From: Sphingomonas faeni
GTDB taxonomy: Bacteria > Pseudomonadota > Alphaproteobacteria > Sphingomonadales > Sphingomonadaceae
Direction of reading: 5' to 3'
Length of the DNA: 33,147 nt
Assembly (NCBI RefSeq): GCF_024273235.1
Contig: NZ_JANBVH010000046.1
Coordinates: 1 to 33,147, forward strand
Shown: one piece after another, positions 1 through 8,593 of the stretch
Position numbering within the stretch: position 1 is the stretch's first letter
Layout: every line of letters starts with the position of its first letter
Notes under the pieces: model-generated
Databases searched by the model: none
The model's input: only the letters and a program-made list of their open reading frames with translations
What the model was told of the DNA's origin: nothing
Made by a program: the position numbers and the translations under genes

Positions 1-30
1 TACTTCTACTGCTACCTCAGGGACGCCGTC

Positions 31-942
31 ATGATCCTGGCCATCACCGGTGGCACCGGGTTCGTCGGCAGCCACCTGATCGACCACGCGCTGGAGACCG
101 GCCACACCGTCCGCGCGCTCGCCCGGAAGCCGCAGGCCAAGCGCATCGGCGTGACCTGGATCGAAGGCGCACTCGATCGCCCGAAGAGCCTCGCGACCTT
201 GGTCGAGGGCGCCGACGCGGTGATCCACGTCGCCGGCGTGGTCAACGCACCCGACCGGGCGGGCTTTGGCAAGGGCAATGTCGCCGGCACCGAAGGCATC
301 CTCCAGGCGACTCGCGCCGCCGGCATCCGCCGCTTCATCCACGTCTCCTCGCTCGCCGCGCGCGAGCCGGCGCTGTCGAACTATGGCTGGTCGAAGGCCG
401 AGGCGGAGACGCGCGTTCAGATATCCGGGCTGGACTGGACGATCGTCCGCCCGCCCGCGATCTTCGGCCCGCGCGATCTCGAACTGCTCGACGTCTTCAG
501 GGCCGCAAGGTCGGGCTATGTGCCGATGCCCCCTGCCGGCACGCGCGTCTCGCTGCTCTATGTCGAGGATCTGACCGCGCTGCTGCTCGCGCTCGCCGAG
601 AGCGCCGACGCGCCGTCGATCATGGAGCCCGATGACGGCGTACCGAACGGCTGGGACAACCGCGATTTCGCGCGTGCGATCGGTACGGCGGTGAACGGGG
701 CGGTCGGCAAGTCGGTCAGGGTGTTCTCCACGCCCCGCCCCCTCCTGAAGCTCGCATCCGCCGCGGACCGCCTCGTCCGGCGTCGCAAGGCCAAGCTCAC
801 GCGCGACCGGGTCAGCTATTTCTGCCATCCCGACTGGGTCTCGCACAAGCCGCCGCCGCCCGCGCTCTGGACGCCCTCGGTCCCGACGCCGCAGGCGCTC
901 GCGCAAACCGCCGCATGGTATCGCGCGGCGGGGCTGCTATAG
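31..942 (+). CDS. NAD(P)-dependent SDR/epimerase-family protein, probable ceramide-pathway reductase (CerR-like)
   Basis: Extended short-chain dehydrogenase of 303 residues. The nucleotide-binding glycine motif TGGTGFVG is at residues 6-13, a VSS segment is near 105-107, and the catalytic pair Y118/K122 fits YxxxK. The start is set by the Rossmann beta strand beginning at once (MILAITGG), with an AGGGA ribosome site at 19-23. The gene is followed 60 bases later by an acyl carrier protein and then by serine palmitoyltransferase. In Caulobacter the same three gene types sit together and the epimerase-like member reduces the 3-oxo group of the sphingoid/ceramide intermediate. That role is inferred here from context; the fold is clear. 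It could instead act on another lipid or sugar nucleotide. The stop at 940-942 leaves no terminator before the next gene, so an operon with acp and spt is likely. Confidence 0.85.
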   Translation: MILAITGGTGFVGSHLIDHALETGHTVRALARKPQAKRIGVTWIEGALDRPKSLATLVEGADAVIHVAGVVNAPDRAGFGKGNVAGTEGILQATRAAGIRRFIHVSSLAAREPALSNYGWSKAEAETRVQISGLDWTIVRPPAIFGPRDLELLDVFRAARSGYVPMPPAGTRVSLLYVEDLTALLLALAESADAPSIMEPDDGVPNGWDNRDFARAIGTAVNGAVGKSVRVFSTPRPLLKLASAADRLVRRRKAKLTRDRVSYFCHPDWVSHKPPPPALWTPSVPTPQALAQTAAWYRAAGLL

Positions 943-1002
943 CGCCGAAAAGCCGCCGCAATTCCCTGTCAGGACTGCGTGGCGACACCCGGAAGGATTA
1001 TA

Positions 1003-1248
1003 ATGAGCGACCGCCAGCAGATCTACGACACCGTCACCGCGCAGATCGAGCCGTTCAATAAAAAGGGCGTCGCGCTGACCGATGCGACGACGTTCCAGGG
1101 CGACCTGGAGTGGGACAGCCTGACGGTCATGGATTTCGTCGCGGCGATCGAGGACGAATTCGACATCATCATCACGATGAACATGCAGGCCGAGATCGAG
1201 ACCGTCGGCCAGCTGGTCGATGCGGTCGCGAAGTTGAAGGCCGCCTGA
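1003..1248 (+). CDS. Acyl carrier protein dedicated to sphingolipid synthesis (AcpR-like)
   Basis: Small acidic protein of 81 residues with the ACP helix II motif WDSLTVMDF; the Ser of DSL is the expected 4'-phosphopantetheine attachment site. It should carry the acyl chain handed to the adjacent serine palmitoyltransferase, whose bacterial forms can use acyl-ACP. I chose ATG at 1003 because GGAAGGA lies just upstream at 991-997; a GTG at 979 is in frame but has no comparable ribosome site and would add eight residues before the conserved start. It lies between the SDR reductase and spt, all on the plus strand, which separates it from the general fatty-acid ACP (normally next to fabF). The function is sure as an ACP and inferred as sphingolipid-specific. 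Confidence 0.9.
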   Translation: MSDRQQIYDTVTAQIEPFNKKGVALTDATTFQGDLEWDSLTVMDFVAAIEDEFDIIITMNMQAEIETVGQLVDAVAKLKAA

Positions 1249-1260
1249 GCAAGCCCAAGG

Positions 1261-1349
1261 CCCCCGCCCCCCGTTCGGGCTGAGCGCAGTCGAAGCCGCG
1301 CCCGAGCGGCCACCCTTCGACTTCGCTCGGGGCGAACGGGGGGCGGGGG
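1261..1349. repeat. 35-bp inverted repeat between acp and spt (REP/MITE-like)
   Basis: The left arm 1261-1295 and right arm 1315-1349 are reverse complements over 35 bases with only a few mismatches, around a 19-base spacer. The core, ending GCGCAGTCGAAG on the left and mirrored by CTTCGACTTCGC on the right, belongs to a family also seen as a single arm at 26766-26793. It would form a stable hairpin in RNA and could modulate acp/spt transcript ratios, although it has no U-run. Confidence 0.85.
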
Positions 1350-1383
1350 ACCGGGATACATTCCAACCTGTGGAATCGATAGA

Positions 1384-2646
1384 ATGACCGAAGCCGCCAC
1401 CACTGCCCACGCCCTGCCCGTCGACGCTCCCGAGTTCGCGCCGGAACGCGATCTCATGAGCAAATTCGACGCGCTGATCGCCGAACGCGAGGCGCTGATC
1501 GCCAGCGGCGTGCGCAATCCGTTCGCGATCGTGATGGACGAGGTGAAGGGGCCGACCCAGGCGGTGATCCGCGGCAAGGACACGATCCTGCTCGGCACCT
1601 ACAACTACATGGGCATGACGTTCGACCCCGACGTCATCCAGGCCGGCAAGGACGCGCTCGACGCGTTCGGATCGGGCACCAACGGCAGCCGGATGCTCAA
1701 CGGCACGTTCCACGATCATATCGACGTCGAACAGGCCTTGCGCGAATTCTACGACATGACCGGCGCGATCGTGTTCTCGACCGGGTACATGGCCAATCTC
1801 GGGATCATCTCGACGCTCGCCGGCAAGGGCGAATACGTCATCCTCGACGCCGACAGCCACGCCTCGATCTACGACGGCTGCAAGCAGGGCAACGCCGAGA
1901 TCGTCCGCTTCCGCCACAACGACGTGACCGATCTCGACAAGCGGCTCGGTCGCCTGCCGAAGGAGGCCGGCAAGCTGGTGGTGCTCGAAGGCGTCTATTC
2001 GATGCTCGGCGACATCGCCCCGCTCAAGGAAATGGTCGCGGTCGCCAAGAAACATGGCTGCATGGTGCTGGTCGACGAGGCGCATTCGATGGGCTTTTTC
2101 GGCCCCAACGGGCGCGGCGTGTACGAGGAGATGGGGCTCACCGACGAGGTCGATTTCGTCGTGGGGACGTTCTCGAAGTCGGTCGGTACGGTCGGCGGGT
2201 TCGTCGTGTCGAACCATCCGAAGTTCGAGATGGTACGGTTCGCCTGCCGTCCGTACATCTTCACCGCCTCGCTGCCGCCATCGGTGGTCGCGACCGCCGC
2301 GACCTCGATCCGCAAGCTGATGACCGCGAACGACAAACGCGCGCAGCTCTGGAAGAACGCGCGGCGGCTGCATGGCGGGCTGAAGGCGATGGGGTTCAAG
2401 CTGGGCACCGAGACGTCGGATTCGGCGATCATCGCGGTCATCCTGACCGACCAGCAACAGGCGATCGCGATCTGGCAGTCGCTGCTCGAAGGCGGGCTGT
2501 ACGTGAACATGGCGCGCCCGCCGGCGACGCCTGCGGGGACGTTCCTGCTGCGGTGTTCGCTGTGCGCGGAGCATACCGACGAGCAGATCACGACCATCCT
2601 CGGGATGTTCGAGGCGGCCGGGCGTGCGGTCGGGGTGATCGGCTAA
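1384..2646 (+). CDS. spt: Serine palmitoyltransferase
   Basis: PLP-dependent alpha-oxoamine synthase (fold type I) of 420 residues. It condenses L-serine with a palmitoyl thioester to 3-ketodihydrosphingosine, the first committed step of sphingolipid synthesis. Visible active-site residues are H159 in DADSHAS (stacks on PLP), D231 and H234 in VDEAHSMG, and the Schiff-base lysine K265 in GTFSKSVG. Length and numbering match the soluble homodimeric Sphingomonas paucimobilis enzyme, and long stretches agree with my memory of that protein. No membrane segment is present, as expected for the bacterial form. ATG at 1384 gives the family N-terminus. It follows the SDR and ACP genes, with a hairpin-forming repeat on each side. 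This gene is the strongest taxonomic marker in the window. Confidence 0.97.
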   Translation: MTEAATTAHALPVDAPEFAPERDLMSKFDALIAEREALIASGVRNPFAIVMDEVKGPTQAVIRGKDTILLGTYNYMGMTFDPDVIQAGKDALDAFGSGTNGSRMLNGTFHDHIDVEQALREFYDMTGAIVFSTGYMANLGIISTLAGKGEYVILDADSHASIYDGCKQGNAEIVRFRHNDVTDLDKRLGRLPKEAGKLVVLEGVYSMLGDIAPLKEMVAVAKKHGCMVLVDEAHSMGFFGPNGRGVYEEMGLTDEVDFVVGTFSKSVGTVGGFVVSNHPKFEMVRFACRPYIFTASLPPSVVATAATSIRKLMTANDKRAQLWKNARRLHGGLKAMGFKLGTETSDSAIIAVILTDQQQAIAIWQSLLEGGLYVNMARPPATPAGTFLLRCSLCAEHTDEQITTILGMFEAAGRAVGVIG

Positions 2647-2650
2647 CCCT

Positions 2651-2778
2651 CGATCCTCCCCCGCAAGGGGGAGGTGGCTGGCTCTTGCCAGACGGAGGGG
2701 GAGGCAAGGGAAACCTTCGCTCCGTGTCCTCCCCCCCCGTCACCTTCGGTGCCACCTCCCCCTGGCGGGGGAGGATCG
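2651..2778. repeat. 27-bp inverted repeat after spt
   Basis: Arms 2651-2677 and 2752-2778 are reverse complements with one mismatch. Each arm is itself a small hairpin of the type CTCCCCC-GCAA-GGGGGAG. This structure follows the spt stop directly and precedes the histidine kinase, so it may act as a transcript end or stabiliser. The composition is unlike the coding sequence and typical of sphingomonad intergenic repeats. Confidence 0.85.
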
Positions 2779-2841
2779 GAAGAGCGGCCCCCCAAAAATC
2801 GAAATCATTGCGCGGGGGCAACGGCGCGCTAGGATAGCCGG

Positions 2842-4809
2842 GTGATGCGAAGCGAGGCCCAGACCGCGGCCCTGGGGGGCGGAGCGACCTGGCGGACCGT
2901 CACGCTGGTCGTGATGGGGCTGCTCGGCGCGGCGGTCCTCGTCGCCCTGATCGTGACACTCGGCAACGCCAATCGCCAGCGCGACCGCGCGCTCGAACTG
3001 CAAGCACACAGCTATGACGTGATGATCCTCGCCCGCACGCTGTCGGGCACGATCGCGCGGTCGGAGGCATCACTCGGGCGCTACGTCATCAGCGGCGACA
3101 AGCAGCTCGGGCAGCTCTATTTCGACGAATGGCTGCTGGCGGGCACGCAGATCGAGCGGCTCGACCGGATCACCAACGACAATCCCGAACAGCAACCGCG
3201 GATCGACCGCCTGCGCGCCGCCTATGACGCCCGCGGGCGCGAATTGTCGCTGACCGCGCTCAACACGAGCTACGGCAAGAACGGCCAGGCGCTCGCGCGC
3301 TATTACCAGGCGCGGAAGGCACCGACGCTCATCGAGATCAACAAGACGCTCGACACGCTGATCGCCGGCGAGCGCGCGCTGCTCGACCAGCGGACGGCGG
3401 CGGCGATGGGATCGGTCGAGCGATCGAGCTGGGTCGCGGGCGTGCTCGCGGTGTTCGGCGTGCTGATCGTGCTGGGTGCGATCCTGCTCGGCTGGTTCAC
3501 GATCCGCGCGGTCGGCGAGCGGGCCACGGCGCTGGCCGACGCCGAGCTGGAACGCGAGCGCGCCGACGAGCTGACCGCCGCCGTCGCCACCGCCACCGCC
3601 GAACTGCGCGTGCAGGAGGCCAAGCTGCGCCAGATCCAGAAGATGGAGGCGGTCGGCCAGCTCACCGGCGGCATCGCGCACGACTTCAACAACATGCTCG
3701 CCGTGGTGCTGGGCGGGCTGGAGCTTGCCCGGCGCAGCGTCGTCGCCGATCCGATGACGGCGCGCCGGCACATCGACAGCGCGACCGAAGGCGCGAACCG
3801 GGCGGCCGCGCTCACCCGCCGCCTGCTCGCGTTCAGCCGCGAGGATTCGCTGAAGCCCGAGCCGATCGACTGCGCCGCGCTGGTCGCGGGCATGTCCGAC
3901 CTGCTCGACCGGACGCTGGGCGATGCGATCACGCTGGTGGCGCGCGACGAGGCTGCGGGCTGTTGCGTCCGCGCCGACCGCGTCCAGCTGGAGAACGCGG
4001 TCCTCAACCTCGCGGTCAACGCGCGCGATGCGATGAACGGCCGCGGCACGCTGACGATCGTCACCGGCACCGCGACGCTGGCTGCGGATCAGGTCGGCAA
4101 GTGCGCGGCGGGTGAGTACGTCACGATCATGGTCGCCGACGACGGCTGCGGGATGACGCCCGACGTGGCCGACCGCGTGTTCGAGCCGTTCTTCACCACC
4201 AAGGACGTCGGCAAGGGCACCGGTCTCGGCCTCAGCCAGATCTTTGCGCTGGTCCAGCAGTTGCAGGGCGAGGTCGGCATCGTCTCGGCGCCGGGCGAAG
4301 GCACCGCCGTCACGCTGTACCTGCCGCGCACCGTCGACGTCGTGCCCGCCCTCGTGCCCGTGCTGCCGACCGAGATCGCACCCGCCGCACCGCCGCCCCC
4401 CGCGATGCTCGACATCCTCGTCGTCGAGGACGATCCGCGCGTGCTGAGCGCGACGATCGGCGCGCTGGAGGAGATCGGCCACCGCGCGATCCCGTGCGAC
4501 GATCCGCTCGCCGCCCCCGCGCTGCTCGCCGCGAACCCGGCGATCAGGCTGATCATCTCCGACGTGCTGATGCCGCGCCAGACCGGCCCCGAGATGATCG
4601 CCGCGCTTTCCCCGCTCTATCCGCACATCGCCGTGCTGTTCGTCACGGGCTTTGCGGGCGAGGTGAACGTCGCGCAGTTCGGTGGCCACGACGTGCTGCG
4701 CAAACCCTTCACGCTGAACGGTCTGGAGCGCGCGGTCGCGACGGCGATGGCCGCGGATCGTGCCACCTCCACGGCCACCGCTCAGCACGATCCGATCGCC
4801 GCGGAATGA
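2842..4809 (+). CDS. Hybrid sensor histidine kinase with CHASE3-like sensor and C-terminal receiver
   Basis: Membrane hybrid kinase of 655 residues. A membrane segment at about 17-40 is followed by an extracytoplasmic helical region to about 195 that resembles CHASE3, then a second membrane segment at about 197-219 and a coiled linker. The dimerisation/phosphotransfer domain has H280 in GGIAHDFNNML. The ATPase domain has the N box (NLAVNARDAM), DDGCGM and GKGTGLGLS. A receiver domain from about 525 ends the protein, with acidic residues in VVEDDP and phospho-acceptor D574 in ISDVLMP. GTG at 2842 and ATG at 2845 are adjacent; AGGA at 2831 favours GTG slightly. No response regulator is adjacent. 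The position between spt and lptF suggests envelope or lipid sensing, which is only an inference from context. Confidence 0.9.
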   Translation: MMRSEAQTAALGGGATWRTVTLVVMGLLGAAVLVALIVTLGNANRQRDRALELQAHSYDVMILARTLSGTIARSEASLGRYVISGDKQLGQLYFDEWLLAGTQIERLDRITNDNPEQQPRIDRLRAAYDARGRELSLTALNTSYGKNGQALARYYQARKAPTLIEINKTLDTLIAGERALLDQRTAAAMGSVERSSWVAGVLAVFGVLIVLGAILLGWFTIRAVGERATALADAELERERADELTAAVATATAELRVQEAKLRQIQKMEAVGQLTGGIAHDFNNMLAVVLGGLELARRSVVADPMTARRHIDSATEGANRAAALTRRLLAFSREDSLKPEPIDCAALVAGMSDLLDRTLGDAITLVARDEAAGCCVRADRVQLENAVLNLAVNARDAMNGRGTLTIVTGTATLAADQVGKCAAGEYVTIMVADDGCGMTPDVADRVFEPFFTTKDVGKGTGLGLSQIFALVQQLQGEVGIVSAPGEGTAVTLYLPRTVDVVPALVPVLPTEIAPAAPPPPAMLDILVVEDDPRVLSATIGALEEIGHRAIPCDDPLAAPALLAANPAIRLIISDVLMPRQTGPEMIAALSPLYPHIAVLFVTGFAGEVNVAQFGGHDVLRKPFTLNGLERAVATAMAADRATSTATAQHDPIAAE

Positions 4810-4896
4810 TCGTTCACTGATGCGGCGATAGGGGATGACGCTTCGCCCCTGCCCCTCTATACCCCGGCGACTCAGCATACCGAGCCGAACCCGCGC

Positions 4897-6102
4897 ATGA
4901 AATCCATCGACCGCTACATGGCCCGGCTGATCGCGGTGCCGCTGTTCTCGACGCTGTTGATCGCCGTCATGCTGTTCGTGCTCGATCGTATGCTCGGGCT
5001 GTTCAATTTCGTCGCAACGCAAGGCGGCCCGATCAGCGTCGTGTGGCGGATGCTCGCCAATCTGCTGCCCGAATATCTGGGCTTGGGCATTCCGATCGGG
5101 CTGATGCTCGGCATCCTGCTCGCGTTCCGCCGGCTGTCGACGTCGTCCGAGCTCGACGTGCTGCGCGGCGTCGGCATGAGTTACAACCGGCTGCTGCGCG
5201 TGCCGTACATGTACACGATCGCGCTGGCACTGCTGAACTTGGCGATCGTCGGATACGTCCAGCCGATCGCCCGCTATTATTACGAGGGCCTGCGGTTCGA
5301 GCTGCGCACGGGGGCGCTCGGCGCGTCGATCAAGGTCGGCGAGTTCACGAATCTCGGCTCGCGGATGACGCTGCGGATCGAGGAGAGCAAGGACAAGGGG
5401 CGCGAGCTGTCGGGCATCTTCGTCCACGCATCGACCCAGACCGGCGATTGGCTGGGCGTCACCGCGGAGAAGGGCAAGTTCCTCGCGACCGACGATCCCA
5501 ACGTCATCATCTTCCGCCTCGCCAACGGCACGCTCGTCCACGACAAGCCCGGTTTCAAGACGCCGCGCGTGCTGACCTTCACCAGCCACGATCTGCCGAT
5601 CAACCTGCCCAAGTTCGAGAGTTTCCGTGTCCGTGGCGGGCGCAATCTGGAATATACGCTCCCTGAGCTCGCCAAGCAGGGGCAGCGTGGTGCGACGCTG
5701 GAGCAACGTGACGGCAGCCGGTCGGAGTTCCACTTCCGCCTCGCCGAAGTCGCGACGATGTTCCTGTTGCCGCTGCTCGCGCTCGCGCTCGGGGTACCGC
5801 CCAAGCGATCCTCGTCCGCGCTCGGCGTGTTCCTGTCGATCGTGATGATCGTCACCTATCACAAGGTGAACCAATATGCCGCGGACGTCGGCGAACTCGG
5901 GCGGATCGACCCGATCATCGCGCTGTGGGTGCCGTTCACGATCTTCGCCGGGCTGATCCTGTGGATGTATTACACCATTGCCTATGTCCCCGGCGGGCAA
6001 CCGATCGGCGCGCTGGAACGCGTCTTCTCGAAGACGTTCAAGGCCATCACCAAGCGCATTCCGGGCTTCCGGCCTAAGTCGCAGACGAGCAAGACCGCAT
6101 GA
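4897..6102 (+). CDS. lptF: LptF/LptG-family permease LptF
   Basis: Inner-membrane permease of 401 residues (YjgP/YjgQ family). Three N-terminal membrane helices lie at about 11-30, 57-77 and 104-125. A large periplasmic beta-rich domain follows to about 283, and then three C-terminal helices near 286-303, 308-325 and 340-362. With LptG and the ATPase LptB it normally extracts LPS from the inner membrane and passes it to LptC. The gene overlaps lptG by four bases (ATGA at 6099-6102), so the pair is translationally coupled. In sphingomonads, which replace LPS with glycosphingolipids, and next to spt/acp/SDR genes, the substrate may be a glycosphingolipid. That substrate is inference; family membership is clear. 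The C-terminal tail after residue 370 is basic. Confidence 0.92.
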   Translation: MKSIDRYMARLIAVPLFSTLLIAVMLFVLDRMLGLFNFVATQGGPISVVWRMLANLLPEYLGLGIPIGLMLGILLAFRRLSTSSELDVLRGVGMSYNRLLRVPYMYTIALALLNLAIVGYVQPIARYYYEGLRFELRTGALGASIKVGEFTNLGSRMTLRIEESKDKGRELSGIFVHASTQTGDWLGVTAEKGKFLATDDPNVIIFRLANGTLVHDKPGFKTPRVLTFTSHDLPINLPKFESFRVRGGRNLEYTLPELAKQGQRGATLEQRDGSRSEFHFRLAEVATMFLLPLLALALGVPPKRSSSALGVFLSIVMIVTYHKVNQYAADVGELGRIDPIIALWVPFTIFAGLILWMYYTIAYVPGGQPIGALERVFSKTFKAITKRIPGFRPKSQTSKTA

Positions 6103-7199
6103 AAACCGTCAGCTTCTTCCCGTCGCGCACGGTCGCGATCTACATGGGCCGGATGTTCCTGGTGCGGACGTTCGCCGTGCTCGCCGCGCTCGTGCTGGTG
6201 CTCCAGGCGCTCGACCTGTTGAGCGAGTCGGGCGACATTTTGGCGTATCCCGGCAATGGCGACGCGCAGATCTGGCAATATGTCGCACTGCGCGTGCCGC
6301 AGATCGTGTCGCGGTTCCTGCCGTTCTCGGTGCTGCTGGGGACGATCCTGACGCTGATCACGATGAACCAGAACAGCGAGATCGTCGCGCTGAAGGGCTC
6401 GGGGCTGTCCGCGCATCAGGTGCTCGCACCGCTGCTGGTGGCGAGCTTCGGCGTGGCGATCATCAGCTTCGCGTTCAACGACCGGGTCGTGGCGCGCTCG
6501 ACCGCGACGCTGAACCAGTGGCAGAAGGTGAATTACGGCAAGCTGCCGATCGATCGCGGCGACCGCGCGAACGTGTGGGTGCGCGACGGCGACGACCTAA
6601 TCGAGGTGGCGCAGATCCGCGGGCGCGGCGACGCGACGCGGCTGGGCGGGATCACGTTGTACGATCGCACCGGCGGTAACCTGGTTGCGATCCTGCGCGC
6701 CGATCACGGCAAGCGTGCTCCCGGTGGCGGCTGGCTGATCGAGCCGGCGACACGGTTCGACGTGGCGCGCGGTTCGGTCACCAATCTCGGTTCGGTGGTG
6801 ATCGCGAAGGACGTGCGGCCGGATCAGTTCACGCTGGCGAGCGTCGATGCGGACGGGCTGTCGTTCGGTGCGCTGAAGGCGGCCATCGGCGACCTCTCGG
6901 ATGCGGGGCGGCCCACCAAGGCGCTCGAAGGGTCGTTGTGGCACAAGCTGTCGGGACCACTGTCGTCGGTCCTGATGCCGCTGCTGGGCGCGGTCGCGGC
7001 GTTCGGTATCGCGCGATCGGGCAAGCTGTTCGTGCGCGCGGTGATCGGGATGGGCCTGGGGTTCGCGTTCTTCGTCGCGGACAACTTCGCATTGGCGATG
7101 GGCAATCTTGGGGCGTATCCGCCGTTTCTCGCCGCGTGGGCGCCGTTCCTGCTGTTCTTCCTGATCGGGGAAGCGGTGCTGATCCGGTCGGAGGAATAG
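6099..7199 (+). CDS. lptG: LptF/LptG-family permease LptG
   Basis: Partner permease of 366 residues with the same layout as LptF. Membrane helices are at about 16-36, 66-88 and 103-123, followed by a periplasmic domain of about 150 residues and three helices in the last 85 residues. The N-terminal half contains ITMNQNSEIVALKGSG, the cytoplasmic coupling region typical of LptG that contacts the LptB ATPase. It starts inside the lptF stop codon. It should form an LptB2FG-type exporter; no lptB, lptC or lptA is in the window. The gene ends just before a REP-like hairpin that separates it from the convergent desaturase gene. Confidence 0.92.
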   Translation: MKTVSFFPSRTVAIYMGRMFLVRTFAVLAALVLVLQALDLLSESGDILAYPGNGDAQIWQYVALRVPQIVSRFLPFSVLLGTILTLITMNQNSEIVALKGSGLSAHQVLAPLLVASFGVAIISFAFNDRVVARSTATLNQWQKVNYGKLPIDRGDRANVWVRDGDDLIEVAQIRGRGDATRLGGITLYDRTGGNLVAILRADHGKRAPGGGWLIEPATRFDVARGSVTNLGSVVIAKDVRPDQFTLASVDADGLSFGALKAAIGDLSDAGRPTKALEGSLWHKLSGPLSSVLMPLLGAVAAFGIARSGKLFVRAVIGMGLGFAFFVADNFALAMGNLGAYPPFLAAWAPFLLFFLIGEAVLIRSEE

Positions 7200-7206
7200 A
7201 GCGCTC

Positions 7207-7301
7207 CGTCACCCCGGACTTGTTCCGGGGTCCACGGTTCCGCAGACCCTATACGATCGATTTCGCGGACGGGTGGATGCCGGAACAAGCCCGGCATGAC
7301 G
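7207..7301. repeat. 29-bp REP-like inverted repeat between lptG and desaturase
   Basis: Arms 7207-7235 and 7273-7301 are imperfect reverse complements (CGTCACCCCGGACTTGTTCC against its mirrored GGAACAAGCCCGGCATGACG). The element lies exactly between two convergent stop codons, where such elements can serve as bidirectional transcript ends. This sequence type is widespread in sphingomonads. Confidence 0.85.
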
Positions 7302-7303
7302 TA

Positions 7304-8432
7304 TCAGCGCCTAACCATCGTGCTGCGGGCGATCTTGCTCACCAGCCCCGGCAACCCCGGATAGCTCGCCTTGTGATACGGCGACATCGCGTCCAGCTCG
7401 GCCGAAATCCGGCGATGCGCCTCGCCCAGCGCATGATAGGGAAGCCCCGGCAGTAGGTGATGCAGCGCGTGATAACGCAGCCCGACTGGCGCCCACAGCG
7501 CGGGCAGCAACGCTGGCGGCGGCACGTTGACCGTGTCGAGATACTGCGCGGTCACCGTCATCGTCTCGCCGTCATTCTCCCACAGATGCGCGACCAGCGT
7601 GCGGACCTGGTTGAGCACCGCGAACGCCGACGCCACGCCGAGGATCGTCAGGAACGCACGCAGCGGCAGCACGCCCGTCACCGTGATCGCGATCAGCGTG
7701 ATCGCCCACAGGCTCGCCGCGACCTCGAGACGGTTCCAATAGGCCTTCGCCTCACCCTCGGGCGCACGACGACGGAATTGCGGGTTGATCGCCAGCGCCG
7801 AATAGCGCTCGACCACCATCGTCCGCAGCTTCGACGAGAGCAGCGACAGCGGCGACAGGACCGCGAACCGGATGATCAGCGCGATCGGCGCCAGTGCCGA
7901 CACGACGATGAACAGCGGCAGCGTCCACGGCTTCATCAGCGCGAGCGGCAGATATTCGGGATCCTCGACCGTGCCGTAGCGGGTCTTGGCGTGATGGAGG
8001 TTATGCACGCCCTCGTACATGAACGACGGCGTCAGCATCGGCACGCCGACGAGGATGTTCCAGCCAAGCCGGAAGTTCGGCACCGAGGCATGCTTCATGT
8101 GGCTAACTTCGTGGATAAAGCTCAGCCCACGGTACAGCCCGAGCACGGACGCGATCGCGGCGATCGCCGCCACCGCCGTCGAACCGCTCGTCGCGGCGAC
8201 GAACAGCGCGCCATAGCCCAGTAGCATCGACGCGATCAGGTCGCCCCAATACACCGCCGGCCGGGGCTTAACGAGATCGCGCGTCAGGTCCGCCGCCGCG
8301 CGCAGCATCGCCTTGTCGTCGGCGATCCGCACGACACCCGCGCCGGGCGTTGCTGAGGCGCCGGGGTTTGCAGAGGCTGGAGCGGCCGTGCCGCGAGCGA
8401 GGCTGAGCGAGGTATCCATGGGCATGTCCATT
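7304..8432 (-). CDS. Membrane fatty acid desaturase family protein
   Basis: Integral-membrane di-iron oxygenase of about 375 residues. Three histidine boxes are visible: HEVSHMKH (about 107-114), HNLHH (about 143-147) and HALHH (about 321-325). Hydrophobic segments lie at about 63-100, 171-203, 240-264 and 265-275. These boxes bind the di-iron centre that introduces a double bond or hydroxyl group into a fatty-acyl chain. The start is ambiguous: ATGs at 8432, 8426 and 8420 are in one frame and none has a clear ribosome site; an upstream ATG at 8461 would add an unlikely basic leader. The gene is divergent from the N-acyltransferase at 8594 and downstream of the sphingolipid genes. It may therefore modify the acyl or long-chain base of ceramide, but bulk membrane lipid desaturation is equally possible. 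Confidence 0.88.
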
Positions 8433-8593
8433 GCTCGAAGATAGTGGCCGCAGCGTGGCATTTACAGGTTGCGGGCATGTCTTCGCGCGAGGAAACCCGA
8501 TCACTCTGACCGGCTGCCGCGATGACGCAAGCGTCACTCGCCTTTACGCCGTACGCTGCTAGACACGCGCGACTGGGTTTTCAGGAACGACAT

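Noticed and set aside
1..34. End of an upstream plus-strand gene whose TGA (32-34) would overlap the SDR start as ATGA
   Set aside because: Only ten codons are visible, no protein family can be recognised, and the SDR frame is also open to the left edge, so the claim cannot be supported.
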